A DNA stretch of 64,000 nt from CAYFUT01 sp964346395 (GTDB taxonomy: Bacteria > Bacillota > Halanaerobiia > Halobacteroidales > Halobacteroidaceae), in NCBI GenBank assembly GCA_964346395.1, contig CAYFUT010000008.1, positions 4,182 through 68,181 of the forward strand. Direction: 5' to 3'. The notes beneath the pieces are model-generated. The model had not been told where the DNA came from, did not search any database, and saw only the letters and a program-made list of their open reading frames with translations. The position numbers were made by a program, and so were the translations under genes. Positions 33,001-41,808 of the stretch are shown in pieces (the first letter of the stretch is position 1; the number at the start of each line of letters is the position of its first letter).

Positions 33001-34440
33001 TTAATCTTCTTTTCGGGGCAGACTAAATCCAAATACAGAACCTATCCCTTCTTCACTATCTACCCAGACCTGCCCTTCATGCTGGCGAATTATCTCCTGC
33101 ACAATTGACAATCCTAATCCCATCCCCCCCTGATCACTTGTCCGAGCTTTATCTACTTTATGGAATCTATTCCAAATATCTTCTAGTTCGTCCGGCGGAA
33201 TGCCTGGCCCAGTATCAGCAACATAAATTTCTACTTTTTCCGCTGTAACCTGTCCCCAAATCTCTATTTGTTCTCCTTGCGGAGTAAAATCAATTGCATT
33301 ACTAATTAAATTAATTAATACCTGTTCAATTCTATCTTTATCAGCTTTTACAGTCGGCAACTCATCAGGTAAATCTACCGTTACAGTTAACTCTTTTTCC
33401 TGCCAACTTGGTTCTAAATTCTTGACAGTGTTATCTATTATTGTAGCCAAATCAACTGACTTTAATTCCATTTTTATTTGGCCCAATTCAATCCGGGATA
33501 GATCCAGTAGATCATTTACCAGTCTAATTAACCGTTTGACTTCTTTTAAAATAATAGCATAATATTCCCGACGATCCGTTTCACTTTCATATACCCCGTC
33601 GTGCAGCGCCTTGATAAACCCCTGAATAGAAGTTAAAGGAGTCCGCAACTCATGCGATACATCAGCTACAAACTGCTGCTGAAGCTGTTCTTTTTCCTGC
33701 AGAGAATCAATAGTTGCTTCTAATTTATTCCCCAAATAATTAAAAGAACTCGCCAACTGTCCAATTTCATCATCAGAATCAATTTCTACCCGTTGAGAAA
33801 AATTACCATGAGCCATATCTACAGCTTTCTGCTTCATTTCCTTCAGCGGCTCAGAAAACCTCTGGGCTAAAGTATAACTAATCAATAAAGCCAGAATCAC
33901 TGCTCCCAACGCTGCCCAAATCAACATTTGTTTTAATTCATTTAAGTTAGACGCCAACCCCGCCAACGGAGAATAAACCACTACTGCCCCAATAACCTGT
34001 TTCTCAATTACTATCGGCACAGCTGTAAACAACATCGGCTCATCAAAATAACGGGAAAATCCCCGCTTAGTAATAATTTCCCCATTGAATACTTGCTTAA
34101 GTTCTGCTTTATTTAACCTTACTCCTTGAAATTTCTTTTCCTGAGTAGTTGCCAACACTAACCCCTGCGAATTAACTATCCAGACTTCACCGCTAAAAAA
34201 ACGGCGGGAATTATGGAGAAAAGACATAGTAGCCTCATAATTTCCTTTATATAAAGAATTCTGTACTAAATCTGCAATTTTTTTGCCCTGGTCTACAAAA
34301 TCTCGTTCCTTATTAGTATAATAATAGTTTTGGAACAGATAAGCAAACAGCCCCCCTAAAATTAAAATAGTAATTAACACAATAACCACAAATCTAATCA
34401 TTAACTTACCGGAAATAGTATCAAACTTTAGTAGCTTCAA
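33001..34440 (-). CDS. Sensor histidine kinase
   Basis: A 479-residue membrane kinase. Two spans (about 13-36 and 172-192) enclose an extracytoplasmic sensor of about 135 residues. A HAMP domain (about 193-245), the phosphorylated His263 in VADVSHELRTPLTS and the ATPase boxes (NLISNAIDF, VADTGPGIPP, GGMGLGLSIV) follow. It overlaps the response-regulator gene by 20 bases. The layout regulator-kinase-HtrA suggests an envelope-stress system; the signal is unknown. Confidence 0.93.
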   Translation of the reverse strand: MKLLKFDTISGKLMIRFVVIVLITILILGGLFAYLFQNYYYTNKERDFVDQGKKIADLVQNSLYKGNYEATMSFLHNSRRFFSGEVWIVNSQGLVLATTQEKKFQGVRLNKAELKQVFNGEIITKRGFSRYFDEPMLFTAVPIVIEKQVIGAVVVYSPLAGLASNLNELKQMLIWAALGAVILALLISYTLAQRFSEPLKEMKQKAVDMAHGNFSQRVEIDSDDEIGQLASSFNYLGNKLEATIDSLQEKEQLQQQFVADVSHELRTPLTSIQGFIKALHDGVYESETDRREYYAIILKEVKRLIRLVNDLLDLSRIELGQIKMELKSVDLATIIDNTVKNLEPSWQEKELTVTVDLPDELPTVKADKDRIEQVLINLISNAIDFTPQGEQIEIWGQVTAEKVEIYVADTGPGIPPDELEDIWNRFHKVDKARTSDQGGMGLGLSIVQEIIRQHEGQVWVDSEEGIGSVFGFSLPRKED

Positions 34441-35104
34441 ATTTATATCCCACTCCCCAGACAGTATGCAAATACTTATAATCAGTTATCTGGTTATCAA
34501 TTTTATTCCGCAGCCGCTTAATATGACTATCTACTGTTCTTATATCACCTACAAAATCAAAGCCCCACACCTTGTCCAATAACTGGTCACGGCTGAAAAC
34601 TTGTTTTTCATTCTTAGCCAGAAAATAAAGTAAATCATACTCTTTCGGAGCTAACTCTAACTCATTCCCCTGTAAAGTAACTTGCCGCTTCTGGTGATTA
34701 ATCCGCAGGTTAGGAAAAGATAATACTTCTTGCTCTTGACTGCTTTCAGTCCGCCGTAAAATAACCTTTACCCGCGCCACAAGTTCATCCGGGTCAAAGG
34801 GCTTGGTTACATAATCATCAGCTCCAATTTCCAACCCTTTTAATTTATCTTCTTTTTCTCCCTTAGCCGTCAGCATCAAAATAGGAATGTTAGAATCTTC
34901 TCTAATTTCTTCGCAGACTTTCCAGCCGTCTACTTCCGGCAGCATAATATCAAGAACTACTAGCTGAGGATAATATTCATAATATTTATCTAAAGCCTCC
35001 TGACCATCAAACGCACTAATTACTTCATACCCTTCCTGCTGGAGATAAATCTCCATCAACCGACAGATATGTTGGTCATCATCAACTACCAAAACTTTAG
35101 TCAT
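34421..35104 (-). CDS. OmpR/PhoB-family response regulator
   Basis: A 227-residue regulator. The receiver domain has Asp8-Asp10, phosphoacceptor Asp52 (LVVLDIMLP) and Lys101 (DDYVTKPFDP). A winged-helix DNA-binding domain ends VDSHIKRLRNKIDNQI ... VWGVGYKFEA. AGGAGG lies 7 bases before the chosen ATG (MTKVLVVDDD); the longer frame has no ribosome site. It is the partner of the kinase overlapping its 3' end and may activate htrA. Confidence 0.93.
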   Translation of the reverse strand: MTKVLVVDDDQHICRLMEIYLQQEGYEVISAFDGQEALDKYYEYYPQLVVLDIMLPEVDGWKVCEEIREDSNIPILMLTAKGEKEDKLKGLEIGADDYVTKPFDPDELVARVKVILRRTESSQEQEVLSFPNLRINHQKRQVTLQGNELELAPKEYDLLYFLAKNEKQVFSRDQLLDKVWGFDFVGDIRTVDSHIKRLRNKIDNQITDYKYLHTVWGVGYKFEATKV

Positions 35105-35255
35105 CACGATTCCTCCTTCGTCTATCATAGTTAGTCACAGACAACCTCTTCCCCATCTATAATTTGGTGGCAGATAAATTAGAAATTCATTTTTTGCTCA
35201 ATGTAAACAACAAATCTTATTTTTATTTGAAGGTGAAGGTTCACCAGAAAGTAAA

Positions 35256-35355
35256 CCTTAAAACTGGATGGTTTCTATCCAGTTAGGCTACCCTCTCCCC
35301 CTATGCTTTCGAGGGGGAATGGAGTGTAGGAGACATTTAAAATTTTTGCTAGACC
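35256..35355. repeat. Structured intergenic repeat, copy 1
   Basis: About 100 bases beginning CCTTAAAACTGGATGG. It has an internal hairpin (AACTGGAT, loop GGTTTCT, ATCCAGTT), a second pairing of CCCCCT with AGGGGG, and the tail GTGTAGGAGACATTTAAAAT ending GCTAGACC. Copies follow at 35443, 35652 and, inverted, at 35778. The 779 bases between the regulator gene and trkH hold only these repeats, an AAGGCC-TTTC-GGCCTT hairpin (35360-35375) and a gap; no gene is visible. Confidence 0.85.
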
Positions 35356-35442
35356 CCATCAAGGCCTTTCGGCCTTGCTGTGAATAAGTTTTTAATTGCT
35401 AAATTCTTTTCATAAATAATTAGCACAAACAAAGGAAGTGAG

Positions 35443-35551
35443 CCTTAAAACTGGATGGTTTCTATCCAGTTAGGCTACCCTCTCCCCTATGCTTTCGGGG
35501 GGGATGGGGTGTAGGAGACATTTAAAATTTTTGCTAGACCTACTTAGGCTC
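35443..35551. repeat. Structured intergenic repeat, copy 2
   Basis: Nearly identical to copy 1 over 98 bases (same two hairpins and tail), then continuing TACTTAGGCTC into the gap. The tail extension matches copy 3. Confidence 0.85.
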
Positions 35552-35651
35552 NNNNNNNNNNNNNNNNNNNNNNNNNNNNNNNNNNNNNNNNNNNNNNNNN
35601 NNNNNNNNNNNNNNNNNNNNNNNNNNNNNNNNNNNNNNNNNNNNNNNNNNN
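35552..35651. other. Assembly gap (100 N)
   Basis: Exactly 100 unknown bases inside the repeat cluster. The true length is unknown. The repeats themselves probably caused the break, so more copies may be missing. Confidence 0.95.
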
Positions 35652-35706
35652 GGGGGGGATGGGGTGTAGGAGACATTTAAAATTTTTGCTAGACCTACTT
35701 AGGCTC
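35652..35706. repeat. Structured intergenic repeat, copy 3 (5' part in the gap)
   Basis: The second half of the unit (GGGGGGGATGGGGTGTAGGA through GCTAGACC and CTTAGGCTC) directly after the gap. Confidence 0.85.
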
Positions 35707-35777
35707 ACTGGAAGTTGATATTAAGCACGACTTAGCTGATTTAACTTTTTAAATTAGCTTGCTTAAGCTCAACTGGA

Positions 35778-35840
35778 AGTGAGCCTTAGTAGGTCTGCAA
35801 AAATTTTCTCGTCTCCTACACCCCATCCCTCCTCGAAAGC
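35778..35840. repeat. Structured intergenic repeat, inverted copy
   Basis: The reverse complement of the second half of the unit (GAGCCTTAGTAGGTCTGC ... GTCTCCTACACCCCATCC). With copy 3 it makes an inverted pair with arms of roughly 55-60 bases around a 71-base spacer just downstream of trkH. Confidence 0.85.
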
Positions 35841-35883
35841 ACACCTCACCTCAATTATAACCCACTTAATTTGAAATTTAAAC

Positions 35884-37323
35884 TCATTTCCGCCAAAAAC
35901 CAGAGACCAAAAATACCAATACCGTATAAATTTCTAGCCTCCCTAATATCATGCAGAAGCTAAGTAACACCTTCCCAGTCACCGGCAGCGGAACATAGGT
36001 ATTCAACGGACCGATCAACCCCAATCCCGGGCCAACATTACCTAAAGTAGCTGCCACCGCCGAAATAGAGCTCACCAGATCTATCCCAAAAGAAGTCAGT
36101 ATGATCGTAGAACTGACAAACATTGCAATATATAAAAAGAAAAAACCTAAAATACTAGTTGATACCTCTTCTGAAATATTGCGATTCCCTATCTGTAAGG
36201 AGGTTACTGCCCGAGGATGAATCAATTTATGCAGCTCCTGCAGACCTTTTTTCAAGAGCGCATAAACCCTAATTACTTTAATCCCTCCTGCTGTAGAACC
36301 CGCACAACCGCCAACAAACATTAAAATCAACAAAATCCCCCGCGAAAAAGGAGGCCAAATATCATAATCAACCGTAGCAAAACCAGCCGTGCTAATGATT
36401 GATGTTACCTGAAAAGCAGCATAGCGAAGGGCTGTAATCAATTGATCATAAACCTGCAGCCGCAGGTTAAGAGTTATCAATAAAATTGCCAACCCCACTA
36501 TAAAAGTATAAACTCGCAGTTCCTTATTTTTTAAAACTGCTTTAATCTGCCCAGTAAATGTTTGATAATGTAAAGTCAGATTAATTCCCGCCAAAAACAT
36601 AAATAAAGCCATTACTCCATCTACAATTATACTGTCATAGGCTCTAACACTTAAAGTTCGGGAAGAAAAGCCACCCGTTGAAATAGTACCGAAGGAATGG
36701 ATTACTGCTTCAAAAAAGGGCACTTCATTGAAATATAAAATAACTAACAATAAACAAGTTAACACAATATAAACTACCCAAATAGTTTTAGCAGTCTGCC
36801 TAATCCGCGGTTTTAACCGTTCATGCACCGGACCAGGTACTTCAGCTTTAAATAACTGCATTGAGCCCGCTAGTTCGGGCAAAATCACAATTGACATGAC
36901 TATAATTCCCATTCCGCCTAGCCAGTGCATCAAACTACGCCAAAATAAAACTGTATGCGATAAACTTTCTAACGACATAATTACCGTAGCACCCGTAGTA
37001 GTAAACCCGCTGACACTTTCAAAAAAAGCATCAACAAAATTATCAAACGTCCCGGCTAACAGCAGCGGAAGGGCACCAATACAAGAAATAGATAACCAGC
37101 CTAAAGTTACAATTGCAAATCCTTCTCGATGTCTAACTCCCTGCTGGTCAGCAGCAAATTTGCGGAGTAACTGCCCCAGACTAACAGTAAATCCCATTGC
37201 TACTACAAAAGCTATCCCGTCAAATTCTCCATAATAAATAGCTACTACTATCGGCAGCAGCATGCTAACTCCCACAAACATCAATAAACTACCCAACATA
37301 CTTAAGACTACTTGAATTCTCAT
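35884..37323 (-). CDS. trkH: Potassium uptake protein TrkH/KtrB family
   Basis: A 479-residue membrane translocation subunit with about ten or more spans and four pore repeats. Visible filter segments are SGFTTTGATV, GTISTGGFSS, SIISTAGFATVDY and ATLGNVGPGLG, each with the conserved glycine. It takes up K+ with Na+ or H+. The regulator gene trkA lies 14 bases upstream in the same operon. Potassium uptake by Trk fits a salt-adapted cell. Confidence 0.93.
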   Translation of the reverse strand: MRIQVVLSMLGSLLMFVGVSMLLPIVVAIYYGEFDGIAFVVAMGFTVSLGQLLRKFAADQQGVRHREGFAIVTLGWLSISCIGALPLLLAGTFDNFVDAFFESVSGFTTTGATVIMSLESLSHTVLFWRSLMHWLGGMGIIVMSIVILPELAGSMQLFKAEVPGPVHERLKPRIRQTAKTIWVVYIVLTCLLLVILYFNEVPFFEAVIHSFGTISTGGFSSRTLSVRAYDSIIVDGVMALFMFLAGINLTLHYQTFTGQIKAVLKNKELRVYTFIVGLAILLITLNLRLQVYDQLITALRYAAFQVTSIISTAGFATVDYDIWPPFSRGILLILMFVGGCAGSTAGGIKVIRVYALLKKGLQELHKLIHPRAVTSLQIGNRNISEEVSTSILGFFFLYIAMFVSSTIILTSFGIDLVSSISAVAATLGNVGPGLGLIGPLNTYVPLPVTGKVLLSFCMILGRLEIYTVLVFLVSGFWRK

Positions 37324-37337
37324 CCGCCGTGGCCCTC

Positions 37338-38705
37338 CTAAAAATAACTTTCAATATTTCTTTTTGTCGGCAAAGAAAAGATAATCAACCGATCACCCTG
37401 CTCAAGCTTAGTTTCGCCTCCCGGAATTATTATCTCTTTCTGTCGGTGAATCAGTCCAATTAGTATATTGGCCGGTAAATTTAAATTTTTAATTGTTTGA
37501 CGCTTACGCTGTTTAACTTTTATCTCTTTCACTTTTATCTGCCCGGCAAATACTGTATTTTCTTCAACTTGTCCGCGGTGTAAATAATCTAAAATAGTAT
37601 CTACAGCCAGCAGAGCAGGACTAATAATATGGTCAACAGGTAATAAATCATGTAACGAACTATAACTAATATCTGAAACCACAGCCACAGTTGATTTTAC
37701 ACCTAAATTATCAGCCAGATTAGCCATTAATAGATTCGCTTCATCATCCTCAGTACTGGCTACAAAAGTATCTGCCTTCGTAATTCCTTCTTCCTTTAAC
37801 AAATCCAAATCAGTACCAGTTCCATTTAAAACTAGTACATCAGACAGCTGCTCTACTATTTCTGCACATTTTTCTTTATCTTTTTCAATTAAGGTTATAA
37901 CTGCTTCCTGACCGCAACTTTGCGCCAACTGATAATTTATTTCTCCTCCCCCTACCAAAAACAATTTGTTTTTCTGTTGACTAGAACCATACTTGATCAG
38001 TTTTCCTAACTTCCCTTTTAGAGTCTGCTTGGAAATAATATATAAGACATCCCCAGGATACAACTTATCATTTCCCTCAGGAATAATAGCCCGACCTTTC
38101 CTCAATACTGCCAACAACAAAGTATCTTCGTCAAGCTCTAGTTCGCTTACCAGTTGATAAACAAAATCACTTTGATGCGATACTCTAAATTTTGAAATAT
38201 TAATCTTCTTCCCCAAAACTTCCTTCAATTCCGGGCCAACTCCCGGCCTAATCAGTTCTTTAATCTGTTTTACAGTCATCATAAAAGGATTCAGTATTAA
38301 GTCCAGTTTTAAATTATCAAGCTGAAGTTGGTGGTCAAATAATTGTCTATCCTTGATCTGCACTACTACCCGGTCAACCCCTAACTCTCGGGCATAAATC
38401 CCGGTTAGTAAATTATACTGGTCATTATTAGTAATCGCAATTACTAGATCTGTATTGCTAACTCCAGCCTGCCGCAATAAATCAAGATTAGTTCCCCGTC
38501 CCTGCAGCACTAAGGCATCCAATCGCTCTTGAATCTGTTTGACTTGAGCACTTTCATCAGCAATAATAACTATATTTTGACCTAATTGAGTTAATCGTTC
38601 TGCTAGCTGAATACTAACTTCGTTGCCGCCGACAATTATAGTCTGCGTTACCGGACTATTAAAACCATCAGCAGTCCGCTTTATCTTACTCATCATACTT
38701 TTCAT
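37338..38705 (-). CDS. trkA: Potassium uptake regulatory protein TrkA
   Basis: A 455-residue cytosolic protein with two copies of the RCK unit. These are TrkA-N at about 20-140 (TIIVGGNEVSIQLAERL), TrkA-C, a second TrkA-N at about 225-345 (FLVGGGEINYQLAQSC) and TrkA-C. It binds NAD(H)/ATP and gates the TrkH channel encoded next. I start at the ATG giving MKSMMSKIKR, 10 bases after AGGAGGT; the GTG four codons earlier overlaps that ribosome site. Confidence 0.92.
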   Translation of the reverse strand: MKSMMSKIKRTADGFNSPVTQTIIVGGNEVSIQLAERLTQLGQNIVIIADESAQVKQIQERLDALVLQGRGTNLDLLRQAGVSNTDLVIAITNNDQYNLLTGIYARELGVDRVVVQIKDRQLFDHQLQLDNLKLDLILNPFMMTVKQIKELIRPGVGPELKEVLGKKINISKFRVSHQSDFVYQLVSELELDEDTLLLAVLRKGRAIIPEGNDKLYPGDVLYIISKQTLKGKLGKLIKYGSSQQKNKLFLVGGGEINYQLAQSCGQEAVITLIEKDKEKCAEIVEQLSDVLVLNGTGTDLDLLKEEGITKADTFVASTEDDEANLLMANLADNLGVKSTVAVVSDISYSSLHDLLPVDHIISPALLAVDTILDYLHRGQVEENTVFAGQIKVKEIKVKQRKRQTIKNLNLPANILIGLIHRQKEIIIPGGETKLEQGDRLIIFSLPTKRNIESYF

Positions 38706-38775
38706 TCTCTGCCCCACCTCCTAGCTAACACTATTATCAATTTATTCAAATTTAAACTAGAAAATAACGTCTAGA

Positions 38776-38803
38776 TAATAAAAAAGCCGCTTAATAGCGG
38801 CTT
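38776..38803 (-). terminator. Intrinsic terminator upstream of trkA
   Basis: On the minus strand AAGCCGCT ATTA AGCGGCTT is followed by a T-run. It ends transcription of the gene at 39015-39320 before trkA. Confidence 0.88.
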
Positions 38804-38944
38804 AATCTAAGTTTAAGGTTGAGTTTGAGTCAATCATAAAGTCCACTTCACCACAAGTTATTCCCAATAGCTAAAAAATAAGTTTTTAAAAAATAAAAAC
38901 CGTCCCCCACAGTTTGACTTTCTTTTTTTAATTTTCATATATTT

Positions 38945-39022
38945 TACGTTCTCTGTTCTCTGTTTTTCATTTATCATTTATCATTTATCATTTATCATTT
39001 TTCATTCTCAATTCTCAATTCT
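38945..39022. repeat. Low-complexity TCATTTA / TCAATTC tandem repeat
   Basis: About four tandem copies of CATTTAT (38968-38998) run into CTCAATTCTCAATTCTCC. The tract overlaps the last codons of the gene at 39015. The style matches the tract at 13735-13797. The rest of this roughly 300-base intergenic stretch (38706-39014) holds the terminator and GTTTAAGGTTGAG-type words, and no gene. Confidence 0.65.
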
Positions 39023-39320
39023 CCATTTTTAACAGCCATTCAATCCCGCGGAAGGTACCCTCGTGGAATAATAATCCAACATGATCTGCTTCTACAGCTA
39101 ATCGAAAGCCGAAATGTTGCGTATTAGTCACCACCTGACCAAAATTATCTACTGCTGCCTCTGTTTCATAGGGAATTGCTGACTTCAACTTAACATAACC
39201 CGGCCCGCAGGAGTCAGTTCCCTTCGGCTCAACTCCTCTGACTATACCGGGCTTGACGGCACCAATCACTCCCCACTTTTTATCTTGAGCCCTGCTTAAA
39301 GCCTGCCACTTTCGATTCAA
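39015..39320 (-). CDS. Unrecognised protein, 5' end in an assembly gap
   Basis: The last 101 codons of a gene that runs into the gap at 39322. The visible part reads WGVIGAVKPGIVRGVEPKGT, then SCGPGYVKLKSAIPYETEAA and FGFRLAVEADHVGLLFHEGT. It looks like a beta-rich soluble domain; I cannot assign a family. The leftmost TTG is only the last start before the gap, so the protein is probably longer. Its 3' end lies in low-complexity sequence, which may mean the end has been altered. Confidence 0.5.
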   Translation of the reverse strand: MNRKWQALSRAQDKKWGVIGAVKPGIVRGVEPKGTDSCGPGYVKLKSAIPYETEAAVDNFGQVVTNTQHFGFRLAVEADHVGLLFHEGTFRGIEWLLKMEN

Positions 39321-39321
39321 C

Positions 39322-39421
39322 NNNNNNNNNNNNNNNNNNNNNNNNNNNNNNNNNNNNNNNNNNNNNNNNNNNNNNNNNNNNNNNNNNNNNNNNNNNNNNN
39401 NNNNNNNNNNNNNNNNNNNNN
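39322..39421. other. Assembly gap (100 N)
   Basis: Exactly 100 N, two bases from the stop of the GH65 gene at 39423. What separates locus 2 from the unrecognised gene is unknown. Confidence 0.95.
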
Positions 39422-39422
39422 T

Positions 39423-41765
39423 TTAAGTTAAAGCCTTAGTTATCTGCTCTCCAGGCGCCAAACTGATAGTAGACTGATAATGTTCAAAACTTAATTCTGC
39501 TCCTGATAGTAATTTATAGGTTACAGCATCTGGCTGAACCGTTACCTGCAGCTTACGCCCCTGAAAGTTAACTTTAAATTCATATTCATCCCACTTTTCC
39601 GGCAAATAAGGTTCAAAACTCAATTCTCCATCATAAACCCTCATGCCGCCAAAACCATTGACCAGACACATCCAGGCCCCAGCCATCGCAGCAGTATGTA
39701 CTCCGTGTTGAGTATTATTATGATAATTATCCAAGTCCATCCGAGCGGTTTCCATAAAGTATTCATAGGCCTTATCTCGATAGCCAAGCTCCGCTGCTAA
39801 AATACTGTAAATGCAAGAGGATAAGGAAGAATCATGAGTAGTAATCCGCTCGTAATAATCAAAGTCCCGCCTTTTTTCTTCCCGACTAAACCTATCTCCT
39901 AATAAAAATAACGCCAGCACTGTATCAGCCTGCTTGCAGACCTGATATCTATAGATTACTAGCGGATGATAATTTAACAATAGCGGATAATCTTCTTCCG
40001 GGGTATTCTCAAAGTCCCACACTTCCTTTTCTAAAAAACTGTCATCCTGCGGGTGAATTCCCAATTCTTCATCATACGGCAGGTACATATTCTCAGCTGC
40101 CCTGCACCAGGCTTCAATTTCTTCCCGCTGTAAACCTATTTTTTCTGCTAATTCCTGATAAGTAGCATTATATTCCGTCCTTAACTTTTCACCCATCTCA
40201 GCTGCATACTCCAAATGCATCTGCGCCATATAATTAGTATAGCAGTTATTATTCACTAGGGCTGTATATTCATCCGGGCCGGTAACTTCATTAATACAGA
40301 ATTGATTATCCTTTTTAGGAATATAGTCTCCTAGATCTACCCACAAGCGGGCTGTTTCAAATAGCATTTCCGCCCCATAATTTAGGAAAAAGTCCATATC
40401 TTCTGTTGCTTCCAGATACTCCCTTAAAGCATAAATAATATCGGCATTGATATGATATTGGGCAGTACTCGCCGGATAATAAGCAGAACATTCTTCGCCC
40501 CCGATAGTCCGCCAGGGATAGAGGGCTCCTTTCTCATGCGCCATTGTCCGTGCTCTACTTCGCGCCTGATCCAAAGTATTATATCTATACTTTAATAACT
40601 TGCGGCTGATTTCTGGTTTATTATATAAAAAGAAAGGTAAAATATAAGTCTCCGTATCCCAAAAATAATGTCCTTCATACCCTTCGCCCGTCAAACCTTT
40701 AGCCGCTATATTGGTCTGCCCATCTTTTCCTACTGACTGCAGCAAATGAAAGGCATTAAACCTAACCCCCTGCTGTAAAGCCCGATCGCCTTTAATTTTT
40801 ATATCTGCCTGCTGCCAAAATTGATTTAAGTATTCTTCTTGCTGCGCTAAATAATAGTCAAATCCCTGCTGCTGAGCTTCCGTTAAATTCTCTTCGGCTC
40901 TACTTAACAATTCATCCTGTGAACAGTCCAGCGAAGTATAATAAGTTATGTATTTAGTCAAACAAAGTTCATGATTCCGTTCCGCTTCTATTAGATACTT
41001 AGTCTGCACCCGCTGCTCAGATTGATCAGCCGCTAATTTAAATTTATTTTCCGTCTGCAGCTTATTTTTCATTCCGCAGACTAAAGCCAATTCTGTATTA
41101 GTTGTCTGCTGTAATAAAGCACTAAACCCAGCTTCCTGCTTCTTTTCTAACAGCTGCAAAGTCTGACCCTGTAAAGGAGAACCAACCCGCGGGTCTCCTT
41201 CCTGCTCCTGGTTAATAACTGCTCCTTCTAAAGCAGACACTAAAGTAATCTCTCCACTAAAATTAAGCGGAGTTACTTGATAATTAATGGCTGCTAAATG
41301 TTGATTAGTAAAGGAAATCAGTCGCTCAATCTCTACTTTAACCCGTTTTCCCGCCGGAGACTCCCAGGTTACTTCCCGGATCAGCAGCCCCTTGTTCATA
41401 TCTAAAGTCCGCTGATAATCAATTAAATTCCCCTCACGCATATTAAATTCTTCTGCCCCTAAATACAGTTTAACAATCTTACTATCAGTTACATTCAGCA
41501 TCACCTGAGTATGTTCCGGATAGCCGTAGGCCTTTTCCCCATAATGAATCGGTTCCTCTTCAAAAAAACCGTTGATATAAACTCCCCGCAGCGAATTATT
41601 CGCCGGCCAATCATAATTTTCCTCAAAATTTCCCCGCATTCCCAAATAACCATTACCTAACGTAAAAATAGTCTCATCCCGATAGTTAGTCTCCGGGTTG
41701 AACTCGTTCTCTTCAATCTTCCACTCGTGATAAGGATATATAACTTCTCCATTATTAGCAGACAT
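39423..41765 (-). CDS. GH65 disaccharide phosphorylase, maltose/trehalose/kojibiose type
   Basis: A 780-residue inverting GH65 enzyme. The N-terminal beta domain opens YPYHEWKIEENEFNPETNYR and has IFTLGNGYLGMRGNFEE. The (alpha/alpha)6 catalytic domain has the general acid Glu499 in NEVTGPDEYTALVNNN. The end VHTAAMAGAWMCLVNGFGGM is typical of maltose, trehalose and kojibiose phosphorylases. These enzymes split an alpha-glucoside with phosphate to give beta-glucose-1-phosphate, the substrate of PgmB encoded at 45283-45933. I start at the ATG 8 bases after AAGGAGG (MSANNGEVIY). The exact disaccharide cannot be read from the sequence. Confidence 0.9.
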   Translation of the reverse strand: MSANNGEVIYPYHEWKIEENEFNPETNYRDETIFTLGNGYLGMRGNFEENYDWPANNSLRGVYINGFFEEEPIHYGEKAYGYPEHTQVMLNVTDSKIVKLYLGAEEFNMREGNLIDYQRTLDMNKGLLIREVTWESPAGKRVKVEIERLISFTNQHLAAINYQVTPLNFSGEITLVSALEGAVINQEQEGDPRVGSPLQGQTLQLLEKKQEAGFSALLQQTTNTELALVCGMKNKLQTENKFKLAADQSEQRVQTKYLIEAERNHELCLTKYITYYTSLDCSQDELLSRAEENLTEAQQQGFDYYLAQQEEYLNQFWQQADIKIKGDRALQQGVRFNAFHLLQSVGKDGQTNIAAKGLTGEGYEGHYFWDTETYILPFFLYNKPEISRKLLKYRYNTLDQARSRARTMAHEKGALYPWRTIGGEECSAYYPASTAQYHINADIIYALREYLEATEDMDFFLNYGAEMLFETARLWVDLGDYIPKKDNQFCINEVTGPDEYTALVNNNCYTNYMAQMHLEYAAEMGEKLRTEYNATYQELAEKIGLQREEIEAWCRAAENMYLPYDEELGIHPQDDSFLEKEVWDFENTPEEDYPLLLNYHPLVIYRYQVCKQADTVLALFLLGDRFSREEKRRDFDYYERITTHDSSLSSCIYSILAAELGYRDKAYEYFMETARMDLDNYHNNTQHGVHTAAMAGAWMCLVNGFGGMRVYDGELSFEPYLPEKWDEYEFKVNFQGRKLQVTVQPDAVTYKLLSGAELSFEHYQSTISLAPGEQITKALT

Positions 41766-41808
41766 TTTTTCTGCCTCCTTTGCCCCATCCAATAATAAAT
41801 TGAATATA

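Noticed and set aside
35256..35840. CRISPR array or c-di-AMP (ydaO) riboswitches beside trkH
   Set aside because: Units are about 100 bases without regular spacers or cas genes, and the ydaO core motifs are not present.
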